Source of the DNA: Bacteroidaceae bacterium
GTDB taxonomy: Bacteria; Bacteroidota; Bacteroidia; Bacteroidales; Bacteroidaceae
Assembly (NCBI GenBank): GCA_017427065.1
Contig: JAFRTL010000008.1
Span: forward strand, 50,180 to 114,179
DNA: 64,000 nucleotides
Reading direction: 5' to 3'
Under the pieces are notes generated by a model that was not told where the DNA came from, ran no database searches, and saw only the letters and a list, made by a program, of their open reading frames with translations. A program made the translations under genes and the position numbers. Shown one piece after another: positions 44,223 to 53,794 of the stretch (positions within the stretch are counted from its first letter, which is position 1; the number at the start of each line of letters is the position of its first letter).

Positions 44223-45063
44223 TGTGTTTCTCCGCATGATAGGATGAGCGTACTAGAGGACCACTTTCCACTTGCTGAAACCCTTTCTTCAAACCTATTT
44301 CTCGATAGACGGCAAACTGCTCAGGAGTGACGTATTCCTGTACAGGATAGTGCCTATGGGTTGGTTGCAGATATTGCCCTATGGTCAGGATTTGACACCC
44401 CATAGTCAGCAAGTCGTCCATCACTTCTTCCACTTCTTGAAGTGTTTCACCAAGTCCAACCATAATGCCGCTTTTAGCTGTAATGCTGTAATGTGCAATG
44501 GTCTTGATGACTTCAAGACTTCTCTCGTATGTCGCTACGCTGCGCACCACAGGGGTGAGTCGTCGCACGGTTTCCATGTTGTGCGAGATAATCTCGGGAT
44601 GGGTGGCTGCCACCATCCCTACCAATTCCATATGTCCCTGAAAGTCGGGTATCAGTACTTCTAACGTGGTTTCTGGATTTACCTGCTTAATGGTTTTAAT
44701 AGTATTAACCCAGTGAGTTGCTCCGAAATCGGGCAGGTCATCACGATCCACCGAGGTAACTACTGCGTGTTTCAACTTCATTAATCTGATGCTCTGTGCT
44801 ACTTGTACTGGTTCCTCTTCATTCAATGGTAAAGGCTTGCCACTGCGAGTATTGCAGAACTTGCAGGCACGTGTACAGATATCACCGCCTATCATGAAAG
44901 TGGCAGTACCCTTCCCCCAGCATTCCCCTATATTGGGGCAGCGTCCACTGCTGCAGATAGTGTGCAGGTGGTGGTTGTCCACTATCTTTTTGGTTTCTGC
45001 ATAGTGCTCATTGGCACCTATAGATACTTTCAGCCACTCAGGCTTTCTCAGATGGTTTGTCAT
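44185..45063 (-). CDS. lipA: Lipoyl synthase LipA
   Basis: A 292-residue radical SAM enzyme that inserts two sulfurs into octanoyl groups on lipoyl domains. The auxiliary cluster motif CSSGRCPNIGEC (Cx4Cx5C) and the radical SAM motif CTRACKFC (Cx3Cx2C) are both intact, and the C-terminal RSSYHAE gives the Ser ligand. It overlaps the DPP IV stop by ATGA, so the two genes are coupled even though their functions are unrelated. Confidence 0.96.
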   Translation of the reverse strand: MTNHLRKPEWLKVSIGANEHYAETKKIVDNHHLHTICSSGRCPNIGECWGKGTATFMIGGDICTRACKFCNTRSGKPLPLNEEEPVQVAQSIRLMKLKHAVVTSVDRDDLPDFGATHWVNTIKTIKQVNPETTLEVLIPDFQGHMELVGMVAATHPEIISHNMETVRRLTPVVRSVATYERSLEVIKTIAHYSITAKSGIMVGLGETLQEVEEVMDDLLTMGCQILTIGQYLQPTHRHYPVQEYVTPEQFAVYREIGLKKGFQQVESGPLVRSSYHAEKHIRHIGSGHPTPQ

Positions 45064-47273
45064 TTTAACTCACGATTGAAGAATTCCGTCAGTCGGGTGT
45101 AAAGGTGATTACGAGTATTGCCTCCGAAGATACTATGATTACGATTGGTATAAACTTGCATCTCGAACTGCTTGCCTACTTGTACCAACTTCTCTGCATA
45201 CTCTGCCGTGTTTTGGAAGTGCACATTGTCATCTGCCATTCCATGAACGATAAGTAGACGACCACTGAGTTTGTCGGCACGCTCCATGCATGAGGAGGCC
45301 TTGTATCCGTCGAAGTTCTGCTGTGGCGTTCGCATGAAGCGTTCTCCATACACGGTATCGTAGTAGTTCCAATCAGTTACGGGAGCAACAGCTACTCCGG
45401 CCTTGAATACAGGTGTTCCCTCACTCATGGCCATTAGGGTCATGTATCCACCGAAGCTCCATCCCCAGATACCTATCTTACTGCTGTCCACATAGGGGAG
45501 TGAACCCAAATATTGTGCGGCAGCCACTTGATCTTGAGCTTCTTTCACTCCTAGTTGCATGTAGGTACATTTCTCAAAGTCAGTACCTCTTCCACCAGTA
45601 CCACGTCCGTCAACACAAGCAACCACGAAGCCCTGTGCTGCCATGAAGGTTTCCCAATCCACTCCTCCAAAGGAGTCGAGCACTTCCTGTGAACCCGGGC
45701 CGCTGTATTGTGTCATCAGTACGGGATATTTCTGTGAAGGATTGAAGTTGGCCGGACGCATAATCCATCCGTTCAGTTCATCGCCGCGCTGGGTAGTAAA
45801 GGTAAAGAACTCCTTGGTAGGCAGATTGTATTCCGCCAGTCGCTGTACCAGTTCTTTATTGTCCACCAGTGTGCGAAGCTCCTTGCCGTTATTGTCGTGT
45901 ACGGTAATGATAGTTGGTGTGCTGAGGTTACTATAGCGATTCACAAAGTACTTCATGTCGCTGCTGAATTGGGCACTGTTAGTGCCTTCACGTGGCGTGA
46001 GACATGTCTTTTTCCCTTTCTTATCTACTTTATAGATGGCTTTGCGCAGAGGACTGCCTTCATTGCTCTGGAAATAGAAAGCTCCTTCTGTTGGCGCATA
46101 TCCCAGGAAATTGGTAATCTCATAATTACCATCAGTGATCTGCTTTTGAAGTTCGCCGTTCAGATTATACCAATACAGATGATTATGGCCATTACGTTCG
46201 CTCATGAAAGTGAATCCATCGGTGAAGAACTGAATATTGTCCAAAATGTCTTCCTTAATGTAAGTATCTGTCTCATCACGAAGGATAAGTCGGCAGTTGG
46301 TACTGCGAGGATTGCACATGTAAAGATCGAACTGGTTTTGTTGACGGTTCAATGTCATGATGGCCAGTTGGTCAGCATTCTTTGTGAAGCGTATGCGAGG
46401 GATATAGCTGTCCTCATTGATGGGCACTTCCATCTTGCGTGTCACACGACTCTGGATATCAAACGTATGAACGCTCACCTTGCTGTTGGCTTCTCCTGTC
46501 TTCGGATACTTGTACACATAGCTTCCAGGGTATTTCTCAAGGTCGGCATTATGTGGGGCCAAACCTGCAAAGAGTGGAAATTCATATTGTTTCACGCCGC
46601 TTTCATCAAACTTGATGTAAGCCAGCATCTGACTGTCGGAACTGAATTCCAAAGCGCGATTGAAACTGAATTCCTCCTCATAAACCCAGTCGGGAATACC
46701 ATTGATGATTTCGTTTCGCTTGCCATCAGTGGTCACTTGACTCTCGCTGTTATTATAGAGCAACTTCACGAGGAAGATGTTGTTGTCGCGTACAAAAGCC
46801 ACCATCGTGCCATCTGGAGAGAACACTGGACTTTGCTGTGGACCACCATCACTGAGCCGTTGGACGGCATTGCGAATTTGTCCCGCAGTATTGCGTCTGA
46901 GACTATAAAGGTAATACACGGCAGTGAAAGAACGACGGTAGATTGATTGACTCTCTGTAGCAATGAGCAAGTAATTGCCGTCAGGTGAAAATTCATAGCT
47001 GTCGAAACGCTCGAATGGACAGTCGCGTGCCGTTTTTACATCAAAAAGCACTTCCACTTGTTCGCCAGTCTTGTAGCTGTACTTCACTACTTGGCCGTCG
47101 CGCGTCATCTGTGTGAAGTGTTCTCCGTCGCCAGGTATGGGCGTCATGCCACTGATGCCTCTGGCACTGAAAGTTCCCTGCATTACATCGCTGAACTGTA
47201 TCTCTTTCTTGCCTTGAGCTGCCAATGCCAATGTGCAAAGCGCGCAAAGCATTATCAATGTAAATCTTTTCAT
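45060..47273 (-). CDS. Dipeptidyl peptidase IV (S9B), exported
   Basis: A 737-residue serine peptidase removing Xaa-Pro dipeptides from peptides, with signal peptide MKRFTLIMLCALCTLALAAQG. An N-terminal beta-propeller carries the Glu-Glu substrate motif (YEEEFSFNRALEFS), and the alpha/beta-hydrolase has the nucleophile GWSFGGYM, then DDNVHF (Asp) and NRNHSIFGG (His). An ATG at 47279 two codons upstream is equally possible. It feeds peptide use, as does pepD at 17.5 kb. In oral and gut relatives this enzyme is periplasmic or surface-bound. Confidence 0.94.
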   Translation of the reverse strand: MKRFTLIMLCALCTLALAAQGKKEIQFSDVMQGTFSARGISGMTPIPGDGEHFTQMTRDGQVVKYSYKTGEQVEVLFDVKTARDCPFERFDSYEFSPDGNYLLIATESQSIYRRSFTAVYYLYSLRRNTAGQIRNAVQRLSDGGPQQSPVFSPDGTMVAFVRDNNIFLVKLLYNNSESQVTTDGKRNEIINGIPDWVYEEEFSFNRALEFSSDSQMLAYIKFDESGVKQYEFPLFAGLAPHNADLEKYPGSYVYKYPKTGEANSKVSVHTFDIQSRVTRKMEVPINEDSYIPRIRFTKNADQLAIMTLNRQQNQFDLYMCNPRSTNCRLILRDETDTYIKEDILDNIQFFTDGFTFMSERNGHNHLYWYNLNGELQKQITDGNYEITNFLGYAPTEGAFYFQSNEGSPLRKAIYKVDKKGKKTCLTPREGTNSAQFSSDMKYFVNRYSNLSTPTIITVHDNNGKELRTLVDNKELVQRLAEYNLPTKEFFTFTTQRGDELNGWIMRPANFNPSQKYPVLMTQYSGPGSQEVLDSFGGVDWETFMAAQGFVVACVDGRGTGGRGTDFEKCTYMQLGVKEAQDQVAAAQYLGSLPYVDSSKIGIWGWSFGGYMTLMAMSEGTPVFKAGVAVAPVTDWNYYDTVYGERFMRTPQQNFDGYKASSCMERADKLSGRLLIVHGMADDNVHFQNTAEYAEKLVQVGKQFEMQVYTNRNHSIFGGNTRNHLYTRLTEFFNRELK

Positions 47274-47300
47274 AATCATTGTTCTTTAGTTTTATGGATG

Positions 47301-47308
47301 CAAAGATA
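47301..47308 (-). promoter_or_regulatory. Predicted promoter -7 box for DPP IV-lipA
   Basis: Minus-strand TATCTTTG, 27 bp before the DPP IV ATG. Confidence 0.65.
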
Positions 47309-47371
47309 ATATATTTCTTTTCAGATTGCAATATTTTTACGGCATCTTGTGGGATGGTTGCACCGATGTGA

Positions 47372-47459
47372 CAGTACACCATTTTTTATTTCTCTAGTTA
47401 GAAAAATATTTTTTCCTAGTTAGAGAAATCGTTTTCACTAGTTAAAGGAGATGGCGCTT
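47372..47459. repeat. Intergenic array on a 22-bp register (array D)
   Basis: CTAGTTAG at 47394 and 47416 and CTAGTTAAA at 47438 are spaced exactly 22 bp; the first two carry A- and T-runs. A more diverged unit (CAGTACACC then T-run) starts at 47372. The array lies in the divergent gap of DPP IV and the radical SAM gene and ends 6 bp before the latter's -7 box. Confidence 0.8.
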
Positions 47460-47464
47460 TTTTA

Positions 47465-47472
47465 TATCTTTG
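47465..47472 (+). promoter_or_regulatory. Promoter -7 box of the radical SAM gene, 4 bp from the ATG
   Basis: TATCTTTG ends only 4 bp before the ATG at 47477. With start sites normally a few bases after this box, the mRNA should be leaderless or nearly so. Confidence 0.7.
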
Positions 47473-47476
47473 CAAC

Positions 47477-48484
47477 ATGATTGTACAGACACCATATCGT
47501 AAATATGCCGACTTGCTGGCTGAGTATTTTCCTTATAAAGTACAGAAACTGCCAGTAGACGGTGGCTTCACTTGTCCCAATCGTGACGGAACAAAGGGTA
47601 GGGGAGGTTGTACGTATTGTCTGAATAGTTCCTTTCATCCAGCTTATGGGCCCTCGTCCCTTTCTATTACGGAGCAGTTGGAACAAGGCAAACGCTTTTT
47701 TGCAGGACAATATCCCAATATAAAGTATCTGGCTTACTTCCAGTCGTTTACCAATACTTATGCTCCGTTGGCAGAGCTAAAACTTAAGTACGAAGAAGCA
47801 TTGCGAGCACCCGATGTGGTGGGATTGGTCATCTCTACACGTCCTGATTGCCTTTCCGATGAGGTACTTAACTATATACAACAACTCCATAAGCGCTCTT
47901 TCGTGATGCTTGAGATAGGAGTGGAGAGTACAGACGACCAGATTCTGAAAGCGGTAAACCGCTGTCACACTTTTTCTGAATCAGAAGATGCCATCGGGAG
48001 GGCAGTGGCACTAGGTATTCCTGTTTGTGCGCACATAATCCTCGGTTTGTCGCATTTTGGTACATATACGGCACGTGAAGAAGCTCTACGTTTGTCAAAA
48101 ACGCCGATTTCATCGGTAAAAATCCATCAACTACAAATTCTACGTGGCACAAAAATAGCACATCTTTATGATGAAGCCCAGCGAAAACAGACGAGTGAGC
48201 CAACTTGTTGTCAACAAATGTTCCTATGCCTCTCTCTTTCAAAATACATCGATGAATTGGGCATTTTTATATCTCATTTGCGCCCAGATATTGCTATCGA
48301 ACGACTAGTATCACAATCACCATCTGAACTGTTGATAGCTCCACGGTGGGGGATGAAACCGGAAGCTTTCCAGTTGCTCTTTGAAAAGTATCTTATCGAT
48401 AACAATCTATTTCAAGGAAAGTTTTATGATTCTTTTCTTTGCGAAGTGGCAAATAAAAGAACAAATAACGATAAACAATATTAA
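47477..48484 (+). CDS. TIGR01212/YhcC-type radical SAM protein
   Basis: A 335-residue radical SAM protein. The N-terminus KLPVDGGFTCPNRDG and the cluster motif CPNRDGTKGRGGCTYC (Cys-x14-Cys-x2-Cys, the expanded spacing of this family) are clear, followed by YFQSFTNTYAP and GVESTDDQILKAVNRCHT as in Elp3-like enzymes. Family members have no confirmed reaction to my knowledge; tRNA or protein modification is suspected. It has its own promoter. Confidence 0.92.
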   Translation: MIVQTPYRKYADLLAEYFPYKVQKLPVDGGFTCPNRDGTKGRGGCTYCLNSSFHPAYGPSSLSITEQLEQGKRFFAGQYPNIKYLAYFQSFTNTYAPLAELKLKYEEALRAPDVVGLVISTRPDCLSDEVLNYIQQLHKRSFVMLEIGVESTDDQILKAVNRCHTFSESEDAIGRAVALGIPVCAHIILGLSHFGTYTAREEALRLSKTPISSVKIHQLQILRGTKIAHLYDEAQRKQTSEPTCCQQMFLCLSLSKYIDELGIFISHLRPDIAIERLVSQSPSELLIAPRWGMKPEAFQLLFEKYLIDNNLFQGKFYDSFLCEVANKRTNNDKQY

Positions 48485-48494
48485 AAAAAATCAC

Positions 48495-48502
48495 TATCTT
48501 CG
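48495..48502 (+). promoter_or_regulatory. Predicted promoter -7 box of the FprA gene
   Basis: TATCTTCG, 25 bp before the FprA ATG and 10 bp after the preceding stop. Confidence 0.6.
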
Positions 48503-48527
48503 CCCCATTAAAATTAAAACGTGCATT

Positions 48528-49715
48528 ATGAACAAGACATTGATTAAAGGAAAGATTCATTACGTAGGTGTCAACGATCGCAACAAGCATTTGTTTGAAA
48601 ATATGTTGCCGTTGCCTTATGGTGTATCTTATAATAGCTACCTTATTGATGATGAGCAAGTTACTCTGGTTGATACTGTGGAAGTCAGCTTCTTTGAAGT
48701 GTTCCTGCAGAAAATTCATCGCCTCATTGGTAACAAGCCCATCAAATACCTTGTCATCAACCATATGGAACCCGATCACTCTGGCTCCATCCGACTGATA
48801 AAGCAGGAATATCCTGATATCACCATTGTGGGCAATGCCAAGACCTTCGGAATGATAGAAGGATATTATGGCGTTCAAGGCAACCAGTTGGTTGTGAAGG
48901 AAGGGGATACGCTGGATTTAGGTTACCATAAATTGACTTTCTACATGGCTCCAATGGTACATTGGCCAGAGGTCATGGTCAGTTACGACAGCACAGAACA
49001 GGTGCTCTTTAGCGCAGATGCTTTCGGATGTTTCGGTACCCTTGATGGTGGTTTCCTTGATACCCGTATCAACCTTGATAAATATTGGTATGAGATGGTA
49101 CGTTACTATAGCAATATCGTTGGCAAATATGGCGCTCCTGTTCAACGTGCTTTGGCAAAGCTTGGTACCCTCCCTATTCAGGCCATTTGTTCTACACATG
49201 GTCCTGTGTGGACAGAAAATATCCAGAAGGTAGTAGGTATTTATGACCGTCTCTCACGCTACGATGCCGATGAGGGTGTAGTTATTGCTTATGGTACGAT
49301 GTACGGCCATAATGAGCAGATGGCAGAGGAGATTGCTTCCGAACTCTCTGCTCGAGGAGTAAAGAACATTGTGTTGCACAATGTGAGCAAGAGTGATCCT
49401 TCCGATATCATTGCGGATATCTTCCGCTATAAAGGATTGATTATTGGTTCGCCAACATACAATGCCAATCTCTATCCAGGTATCGAGGCATTGCTTAGCA
49501 AGATTTTGCTTCGTGAGGTTAAGGGTCGTTTCTTCGGCTATTTCGGCTCTTTCACATGGGCAGGTATGGCAGTGAAGAAGATGGCAGAGTTTGTGGAGAA
49601 GAGCAAGTTCGAGTTGGTAGGTGAGCCTATAGAATTCAAACAAGCCATGAAAGGTGATGATTTTGAGAAGGCTGCTGTACTGGCAGAGGCAATGGCAAAG
49701 GCTTTAGGACATTAA
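48528..49715 (+). CDS. FprA family A-type flavoprotein (flavodiiron protein)
   Basis: A 395-residue oxygen- or NO-reducing enzyme that protects anaerobes. Residues 1-250 are a metallo-beta-lactamase-like di-iron domain with NHMEPDHSG (His-x-Glu-x-Asp-His), HWPEVMVSY, SADAFG and CSTHGPVW ligands. Residues about 255-395 are a flavodoxin with IAYGTMYGHNEQMAEEI and the FMN loops IIGSPTYNANLYPG and FGSFTWAGMAVKKM. Start 48528 is used because the longer frame runs through the preceding gene and the promoter. Confidence 0.94.
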   Translation: MNKTLIKGKIHYVGVNDRNKHLFENMLPLPYGVSYNSYLIDDEQVTLVDTVEVSFFEVFLQKIHRLIGNKPIKYLVINHMEPDHSGSIRLIKQEYPDITIVGNAKTFGMIEGYYGVQGNQLVVKEGDTLDLGYHKLTFYMAPMVHWPEVMVSYDSTEQVLFSADAFGCFGTLDGGFLDTRINLDKYWYEMVRYYSNIVGKYGAPVQRALAKLGTLPIQAICSTHGPVWTENIQKVVGIYDRLSRYDADEGVVIAYGTMYGHNEQMAEEIASELSARGVKNIVLHNVSKSDPSDIIADIFRYKGLIIGSPTYNANLYPGIEALLSKILLREVKGRFFGYFGSFTWAGMAVKKMAEFVEKSKFELVGEPIEFKQAMKGDDFEKAAVLAEAMAKALGH

Positions 49716-49777
49716 AATGGCATAGTATTGCTAAGAATTGAGATTTTATATAAATAGTAAACTTAAAACTAAACAAA

Positions 49778-50590
49778 ATGAGAGTAATTATTGAACCCGA
49801 CTACAAGACATTGTCACGCTGGGCTGCTTGCTATGTAGCTTCACGTATCAATGCTGCGAAACCTACAGAAGAAAAACCATTTGTATTGGGTTGCCCAACA
49901 GGTTCTTCACCACTAGGCATGTATAGTGAACTGATTAAGCTGAACAAGGAAGGCAAGGTTTCCTTCAAGCATGTTGTGACATTCAACATGGACGAGTATG
50001 TAGGCTTGCCAAAAGAACATCCTGAAAGCTACTATAGCTTCATGTGGAACAACTTCTTCAGCCATATTGATATTAAGCCAGAGAATACCAACATTCTGAA
50101 TGGTAATGCGCCCGACTTAGCGGCTGAGTGCTCCCGTTTTGAAGAGAAAATCAAGCGCTATGGTGGCGTAGATCTGTTCATGGGTGGTATTGGCCCTGAT
50201 GGACATATCGCTTTCAACGAGCCAGGTAGTTCCTTGACATCACGTACCCGTCAGAAGACGCTGACCACAGATACCATCATCGCCAATTCTCGTTTCTTCG
50301 ATAATGACGTAAATAAAGTTCCAAAGACAGCCTTGACTGTTGGTGTTGGTACAGTGATGGATGCCAAGGAAGTGATGATACTGGTTAATGGACATGGTAA
50401 GGCTCGTGCCTTGAAACACGGTATTGAAGGCGCTGTCACACAGATGTGGACCATCAGTGCATTGCAGATGCATCCAAAAGGCATCATTGTCTGCGATGAT
50501 GCTGCTACCGATGAACTGAAAGTAGGAACTTACCGCTACTTCAAGGATATTGAGGCTGCAAACCTTGATCCAGATAATATGCTTGAATGA
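49778..50590 (+). CDS. nagB: Glucosamine-6-phosphate deaminase NagB
   Basis: A 270-residue enzyme turning glucosamine 6-phosphate into fructose 6-phosphate and ammonia. Motifs are [13 protein letters not shown] (phosphate loop), [17 protein letters not shown] (with catalytic Asp), [16 protein letters not shown] (with His) and the allosteric type length. It starts the coupled run nagB-HAD-pif1-yciO. In gut bacteria it supports use of amino sugars from mucin or peptidoglycan. Confidence 0.96.
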   Translation: MRVIIEPDYKTLSRWAACYVASRINAAKPTEEKPFVLGCPTGSSPLGMYSELIKLNKEGKVSFKHVVTFNMDEYVGLPKEHPESYYSFMWNNFFSHIDIKPENTNILNGNAPDLAAECSRFEEKIKRYGGVDLFMGGIGPDGHIAFNEPGSSLTSRTRQKTLTTDTIIANSRFFDNDVNKVPKTALTVGVGTVMDAKEVMILVNGHGKARALKHGIEGAVTQMWTISALQMHPKGIIVCDDAATDELKVGTYRYFKDIEAANLDPDNMLE

Positions 50591-51381
50591 TAAAAGCACT
50601 TTTTTTTGATATAGATGGGACTTTGGTGAGTTTCAAGACTCACCAAATCCCTTTGTCCACGTTGCAGGCGCTAGAAGAAGCGAAGCAGCGTGGTATCTAT
50701 ATCTTTATCTCTACAGGCCGACCTAAAGTACTTATCACCGTGCTGGGAGAGATGGAAAAGCGAGGATTGATAGATGGCTTCATCACCATGAACGGTGCTT
50801 ATTGCTTCATTGGCGATAAGATAGTGAATAAGAAAGCCATTGATAAGGCAGAAGTGAAGAGCATCATGTCTTACTGTGAACAACGGGATATTCCCTGTAT
50901 GGTGGTAGGAGAGCATGATATTTGTATCTGCCAACCAGATAAGCTTTATGAGAGTCTGTTCTATGGACAACTTCAAGTAGGCATTCATATCCCAGAGAGA
51001 ACCACGGCAGCTGTATTAGAAGAAACGAAGGATGTGCTACAGTTGACGGCCTTCCTTACTGTGGAACAAGAGGCGGAGATAAAACCCTCTGCAAATAAGG
51101 TGGAATATGGGCGTTGGCATCCTGCTTTTGCCGACATTACACCACAGGGAGTCACCAAGCACCAAGGTATCGATGTGTTTTGCAAATACTTTGGTATACA
51201 ACTAAATGAAACCATGGCGTTTGGCGATGGGGGAAACGACATTCCCATGCTCTGTCATGCAGGCATTGGAGTGGCGATGGGGAATGCCATTGATGAAGCA
51301 AAGGAGGCTGCCGATTATGTGACTACTGATATCGATGACGGTGGAGTGGCACATGCATTAAGACACTTTCAAGTAATCTGA
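50587..51381 (+). CDS. Cof-type HAD-IIB phosphatase
   Basis: A 264-residue HAD hydrolase. Motif [12 protein letters not shown] (Asp nucleophile at about 7 and 9), motif II ISTGRP, and motif [21 protein letters not shown] with the C2B cap between (about 85-190) class it with Cof/YbiV sugar-phosphate phosphatases. It overlaps the nagB stop by ATGA, so a sugar-phosphate substrate is plausible. pif1 follows 3 bp later. Confidence 0.92.
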   Translation: MIKALFFDIDGTLVSFKTHQIPLSTLQALEEAKQRGIYIFISTGRPKVLITVLGEMEKRGLIDGFITMNGAYCFIGDKIVNKKAIDKAEVKSIMSYCEQRDIPCMVVGEHDICICQPDKLYESLFYGQLQVGIHIPERTTAAVLEETKDVLQLTAFLTVEQEAEIKPSANKVEYGRWHPAFADITPQGVTKHQGIDVFCKYFGIQLNETMAFGDGGNDIPMLCHAGIGVAMGNAIDEAKEAADYVTTDIDDGGVAHALRHFQVI

Positions 51382-51384
51382 ACC

Positions 51385-53130
51385 ATGGAGTTTGCACCCG
51401 ATAAATCCAACAAAGAGTTTCAGGATGCGCTGAACATGATTCAGTACACCCGCCGCTCGCTTTTCTTGACGGGCAAGGCTGGTACGGGAAAAAGTACATT
51501 CCTACGTTATGTGTCAGAACATACCAAGAAGAAGCATGTAGTGCTGGCACCAACGGGCATTGCTGCCATCAATGCAGGAGGAAGTACGCTGCATAGTTTT
51601 TTCAAATTGCCTTTTTATCCCTTGTTGCCCGATGATCCCAACTTCAGCGTTCAGAAAGGACGTATTTTCGAGTTTTTCAAATACAACCGACAGACGCGCA
51701 AATTGCTTGAGGAACTGGAACTCATCATCATCGATGAGATTTCCATGGTGCGTGCAGATATCATTGATGCTGTGGATCGTATCCTGCGCGTGTTTTCACA
51801 TAACTTGCGAGAGCCTTTCGGAGGTAAACAGTTGCTCTTGGTGGGTGATGTTTATCAGTTGGAACCTGTTGTCAAAGCTGATGAACGTGACATCTTGAAC
51901 CGTTTCTATCCTAATCCCTTCTTCTTCTCTGCCAGAGCGTTTCAGGAATTGTCATTGGTCTCCATAGAGCTGCAGAAAGTTTATCGTCAGACTGATGCTC
52001 AGTTTGTGAATATACTGGACCATATTCGCAAGAATACGGTAAGTGGCATGGATTTGCAGCTGCTTAATAATCGCTATGAGGCCGAATCCACTGAAGACGG
52101 AGAAATGCGCATTACTTTGGCTACTCGTCGCGATCAGGTGGATTATATCAACGAGCGCAAATTGGCAGAACTACCTGGCGATCCTGCCATCTTCCAAGGA
52201 GAGATTATGGGTGACTTTCCCGACAGTAGTCTGCCTACCACGAAAGACCTTCTTTTGAAACCAGGGGCACAGGTTATCTTTGTGCGCAATGATTTCGATC
52301 GTCGATGGGTGAATGGCACTATTGGTGTGGTGGAAGGCTTTGATGTGGAAGAGGAAACACTCTATATTATTACGGAAGCAGGTGAACAATACGATGTTAA
52401 ACTAGAAACCTGGCGTAACATTCGCTATACTTATAACGAAGAGAAGAAACAGATAGAGGAAGAAGAACTGGGCACTTTCACACAATTCCCTGTGCGCTTG
52501 GCATGGGCTATCACCGTACATAAGAGTCAGGGACTTACGTTCAACAACGTTGTTATCGATTTTACGGGAGGCGCCTTTGCAGCGGGCCAGACCTATGTGG
52601 CATTGAGCCGTTGTCGCTCTATGCAAGGCATTGAACTTAAGACTCCATTGAGTCGAAGCGATGTTTTTGTGCGCCCAGAGATTGTGCAGTTCTCCCAGCG
52701 TTTCAATAATCAGCAAGATCTGGATAGAGCCATGCGAGAGGCACAGGCCGACCTCTCTTATGCTGCAGCCAATGAAGCGTTCGAGAAAGGAGATTTTGAG
52801 GCATTCTTCCCTCATTTCTTTAAGGCCATTCATGCTCGATACGACATTGAAAAACCAGCTGTGGTGCGTCTGATGCGTAGGAAACTAAATGTTATCAACG
52901 AACTGAAGAAAGAGATCGAAGCCTTGAAACAGGCTGAGAAAGACAAGAACAAAGCATTGATGCGCTATGCCAGGGAGTATGTGGTCATGGGCGATGAGTG
53001 TCTGAAACACGGCATGATGGAGGCTGCCCTTAAAAACTACGATAAGGCTGTCACTCTTTGTCCCACATACAAGGAAGCCTGGAAGAAAATTCGTAAAACA
53101 GAAAAAGAACTATTAGGAAGACAACAATGA
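51385..53130 (+). CDS. Pif1-like SF1B helicase with C-terminal TPR
   Basis: A 581-residue helicase. Motifs: FLTGKAGTGKSTFLRYV (about 27-43), VLAPTGIAAINAGGSTLHSFF, IIIDEISMVRADI, LVGDVYQLEPV, and the C-terminal AWAITVHKSQGLTF and YVALSRCRSMQGI. This set is that of Pif1/RecD-like helicases that clear protein blocks and G-quadruplexes. Residues about 530-575 form one tetratricopeptide repeat (GDECLKHGMMEAALKNYDKA), an addition that could bind a protein partner. It is coupled to yciO by ATGA. Confidence 0.9.
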   Translation: MEFAPDKSNKEFQDALNMIQYTRRSLFLTGKAGTGKSTFLRYVSEHTKKKHVVLAPTGIAAINAGGSTLHSFFKLPFYPLLPDDPNFSVQKGRIFEFFKYNRQTRKLLEELELIIIDEISMVRADIIDAVDRILRVFSHNLREPFGGKQLLLVGDVYQLEPVVKADERDILNRFYPNPFFFSARAFQELSLVSIELQKVYRQTDAQFVNILDHIRKNTVSGMDLQLLNNRYEAESTEDGEMRITLATRRDQVDYINERKLAELPGDPAIFQGEIMGDFPDSSLPTTKDLLLKPGAQVIFVRNDFDRRWVNGTIGVVEGFDVEEETLYIITEAGEQYDVKLETWRNIRYTYNEEKKQIEEEELGTFTQFPVRLAWAITVHKSQGLTFNNVVIDFTGGAFAAGQTYVALSRCRSMQGIELKTPLSRSDVFVRPEIVQFSQRFNNQQDLDRAMREAQADLSYAAANEAFEKGDFEAFFPHFFKAIHARYDIEKPAVVRLMRRKLNVINELKKEIEALKQAEKDKNKALMRYAREYVVMGDECLKHGMMEAALKNYDKAVTLCPTYKEAWKKIRKTEKELLGRQQ

Positions 53131-53738
53131 TACTTAAACTTTACACAAAAAACAACGCACCTGCCGTTTTACAGCAGATAGTTGACACGCTCAATGATGG
53201 TGGCATCGTGATCTATCCTACTGATAGCCGTTATGCCATTGGTTGTCATGCTTTGAAAGAACGCGCTATCGAGCAGGTCTGTCGTCTTAAGGGCATAGAT
53301 CCTAAGAAAAGTCATCTTTCCGTGATTTGCTATGACCTCAGCACTGTGAGCGAGTACGCTAAGGTAGATAACAACACCTTCAAGTTGATGAAACGCCATT
53401 TGCCTGGTCCTTTCACCTTTATTCTGGAAGCATCTAGTCGTTTGCCTAAGATTTTCAAGGGAAGAAAGGAAGTGGGGATACGCATGCCCGATAATGCCAT
53501 CGTCAGCGAGATTGCCCAGTTGTTGGGAGCACCAATTCTTACAACCTCTCTGCCTTACGATGAAGACGAAGACATTGCCTACCTTATTGATCCTGAACTT
53601 ATTGCGGAGAAATGGGAAGATCAGGTAGATATATTTATTGATGGGGGCATGGGAGGTGCAGACCTTACTACGGTAGTTGATTGTACAGAAGGTTCGCCAG
53701 AGATTATCCGACAAGGTATCGGGGAACTTGATGTCTAA
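53127..53738 (+). CDS. Sua5/YciO/YrdC family protein
   Basis: A 203-residue YrdC-fold protein. IVIYPTDSRYAIGCHA and KKSHLSVICYDLSTVSEYA correspond to the threonine/bicarbonate- and ATP-binding loops; GPFTFILEAS and VGIRMPDNAI are standard. It is closest in form to YciO, a relative of the TsaC/Sua5 enzyme that makes threonylcarbamoyl-AMP for tRNA t6A; whether this copy does so cannot be decided. It is the last gene in the nagB run. Confidence 0.88.
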   Translation: MILKLYTKNNAPAVLQQIVDTLNDGGIVIYPTDSRYAIGCHALKERAIEQVCRLKGIDPKKSHLSVICYDLSTVSEYAKVDNNTFKLMKRHLPGPFTFILEASSRLPKIFKGRKEVGIRMPDNAIVSEIAQLLGAPILTTSLPYDEDEDIAYLIDPELIAEKWEDQVDIFIDGGMGGADLTTVVDCTEGSPEIIRQGIGELDV

Positions 53739-53765
53739 TCTCATAACTATTATCGAAAAAAAGTG

Positions 53766-53773
53766 TATCTTTG
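53766..53773 (+). promoter_or_regulatory. Predicted promoter -7 box of the Rid/chorismatase-like gene
   Basis: TATCTTTG, 21 bp before the ATG at 53795; the box includes the TTG that could open a longer frame, which argues for the shorter start. Confidence 0.7.
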
Positions 53774-53794
53774 CGCCGCATTTCAAAGGTTGGT

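Noticed and set aside
45897-46946. 349-residue open frame on the plus strand
   Set aside because: Antisense to the well-supported dipeptidyl peptidase IV, with no promoter and no known motifs.
48381-48527. N-terminal extension of the FprA flavoprotein
   Set aside because: The longer frame lies within the preceding gene and the promoter box; family proteins begin at the 48528 ATG.
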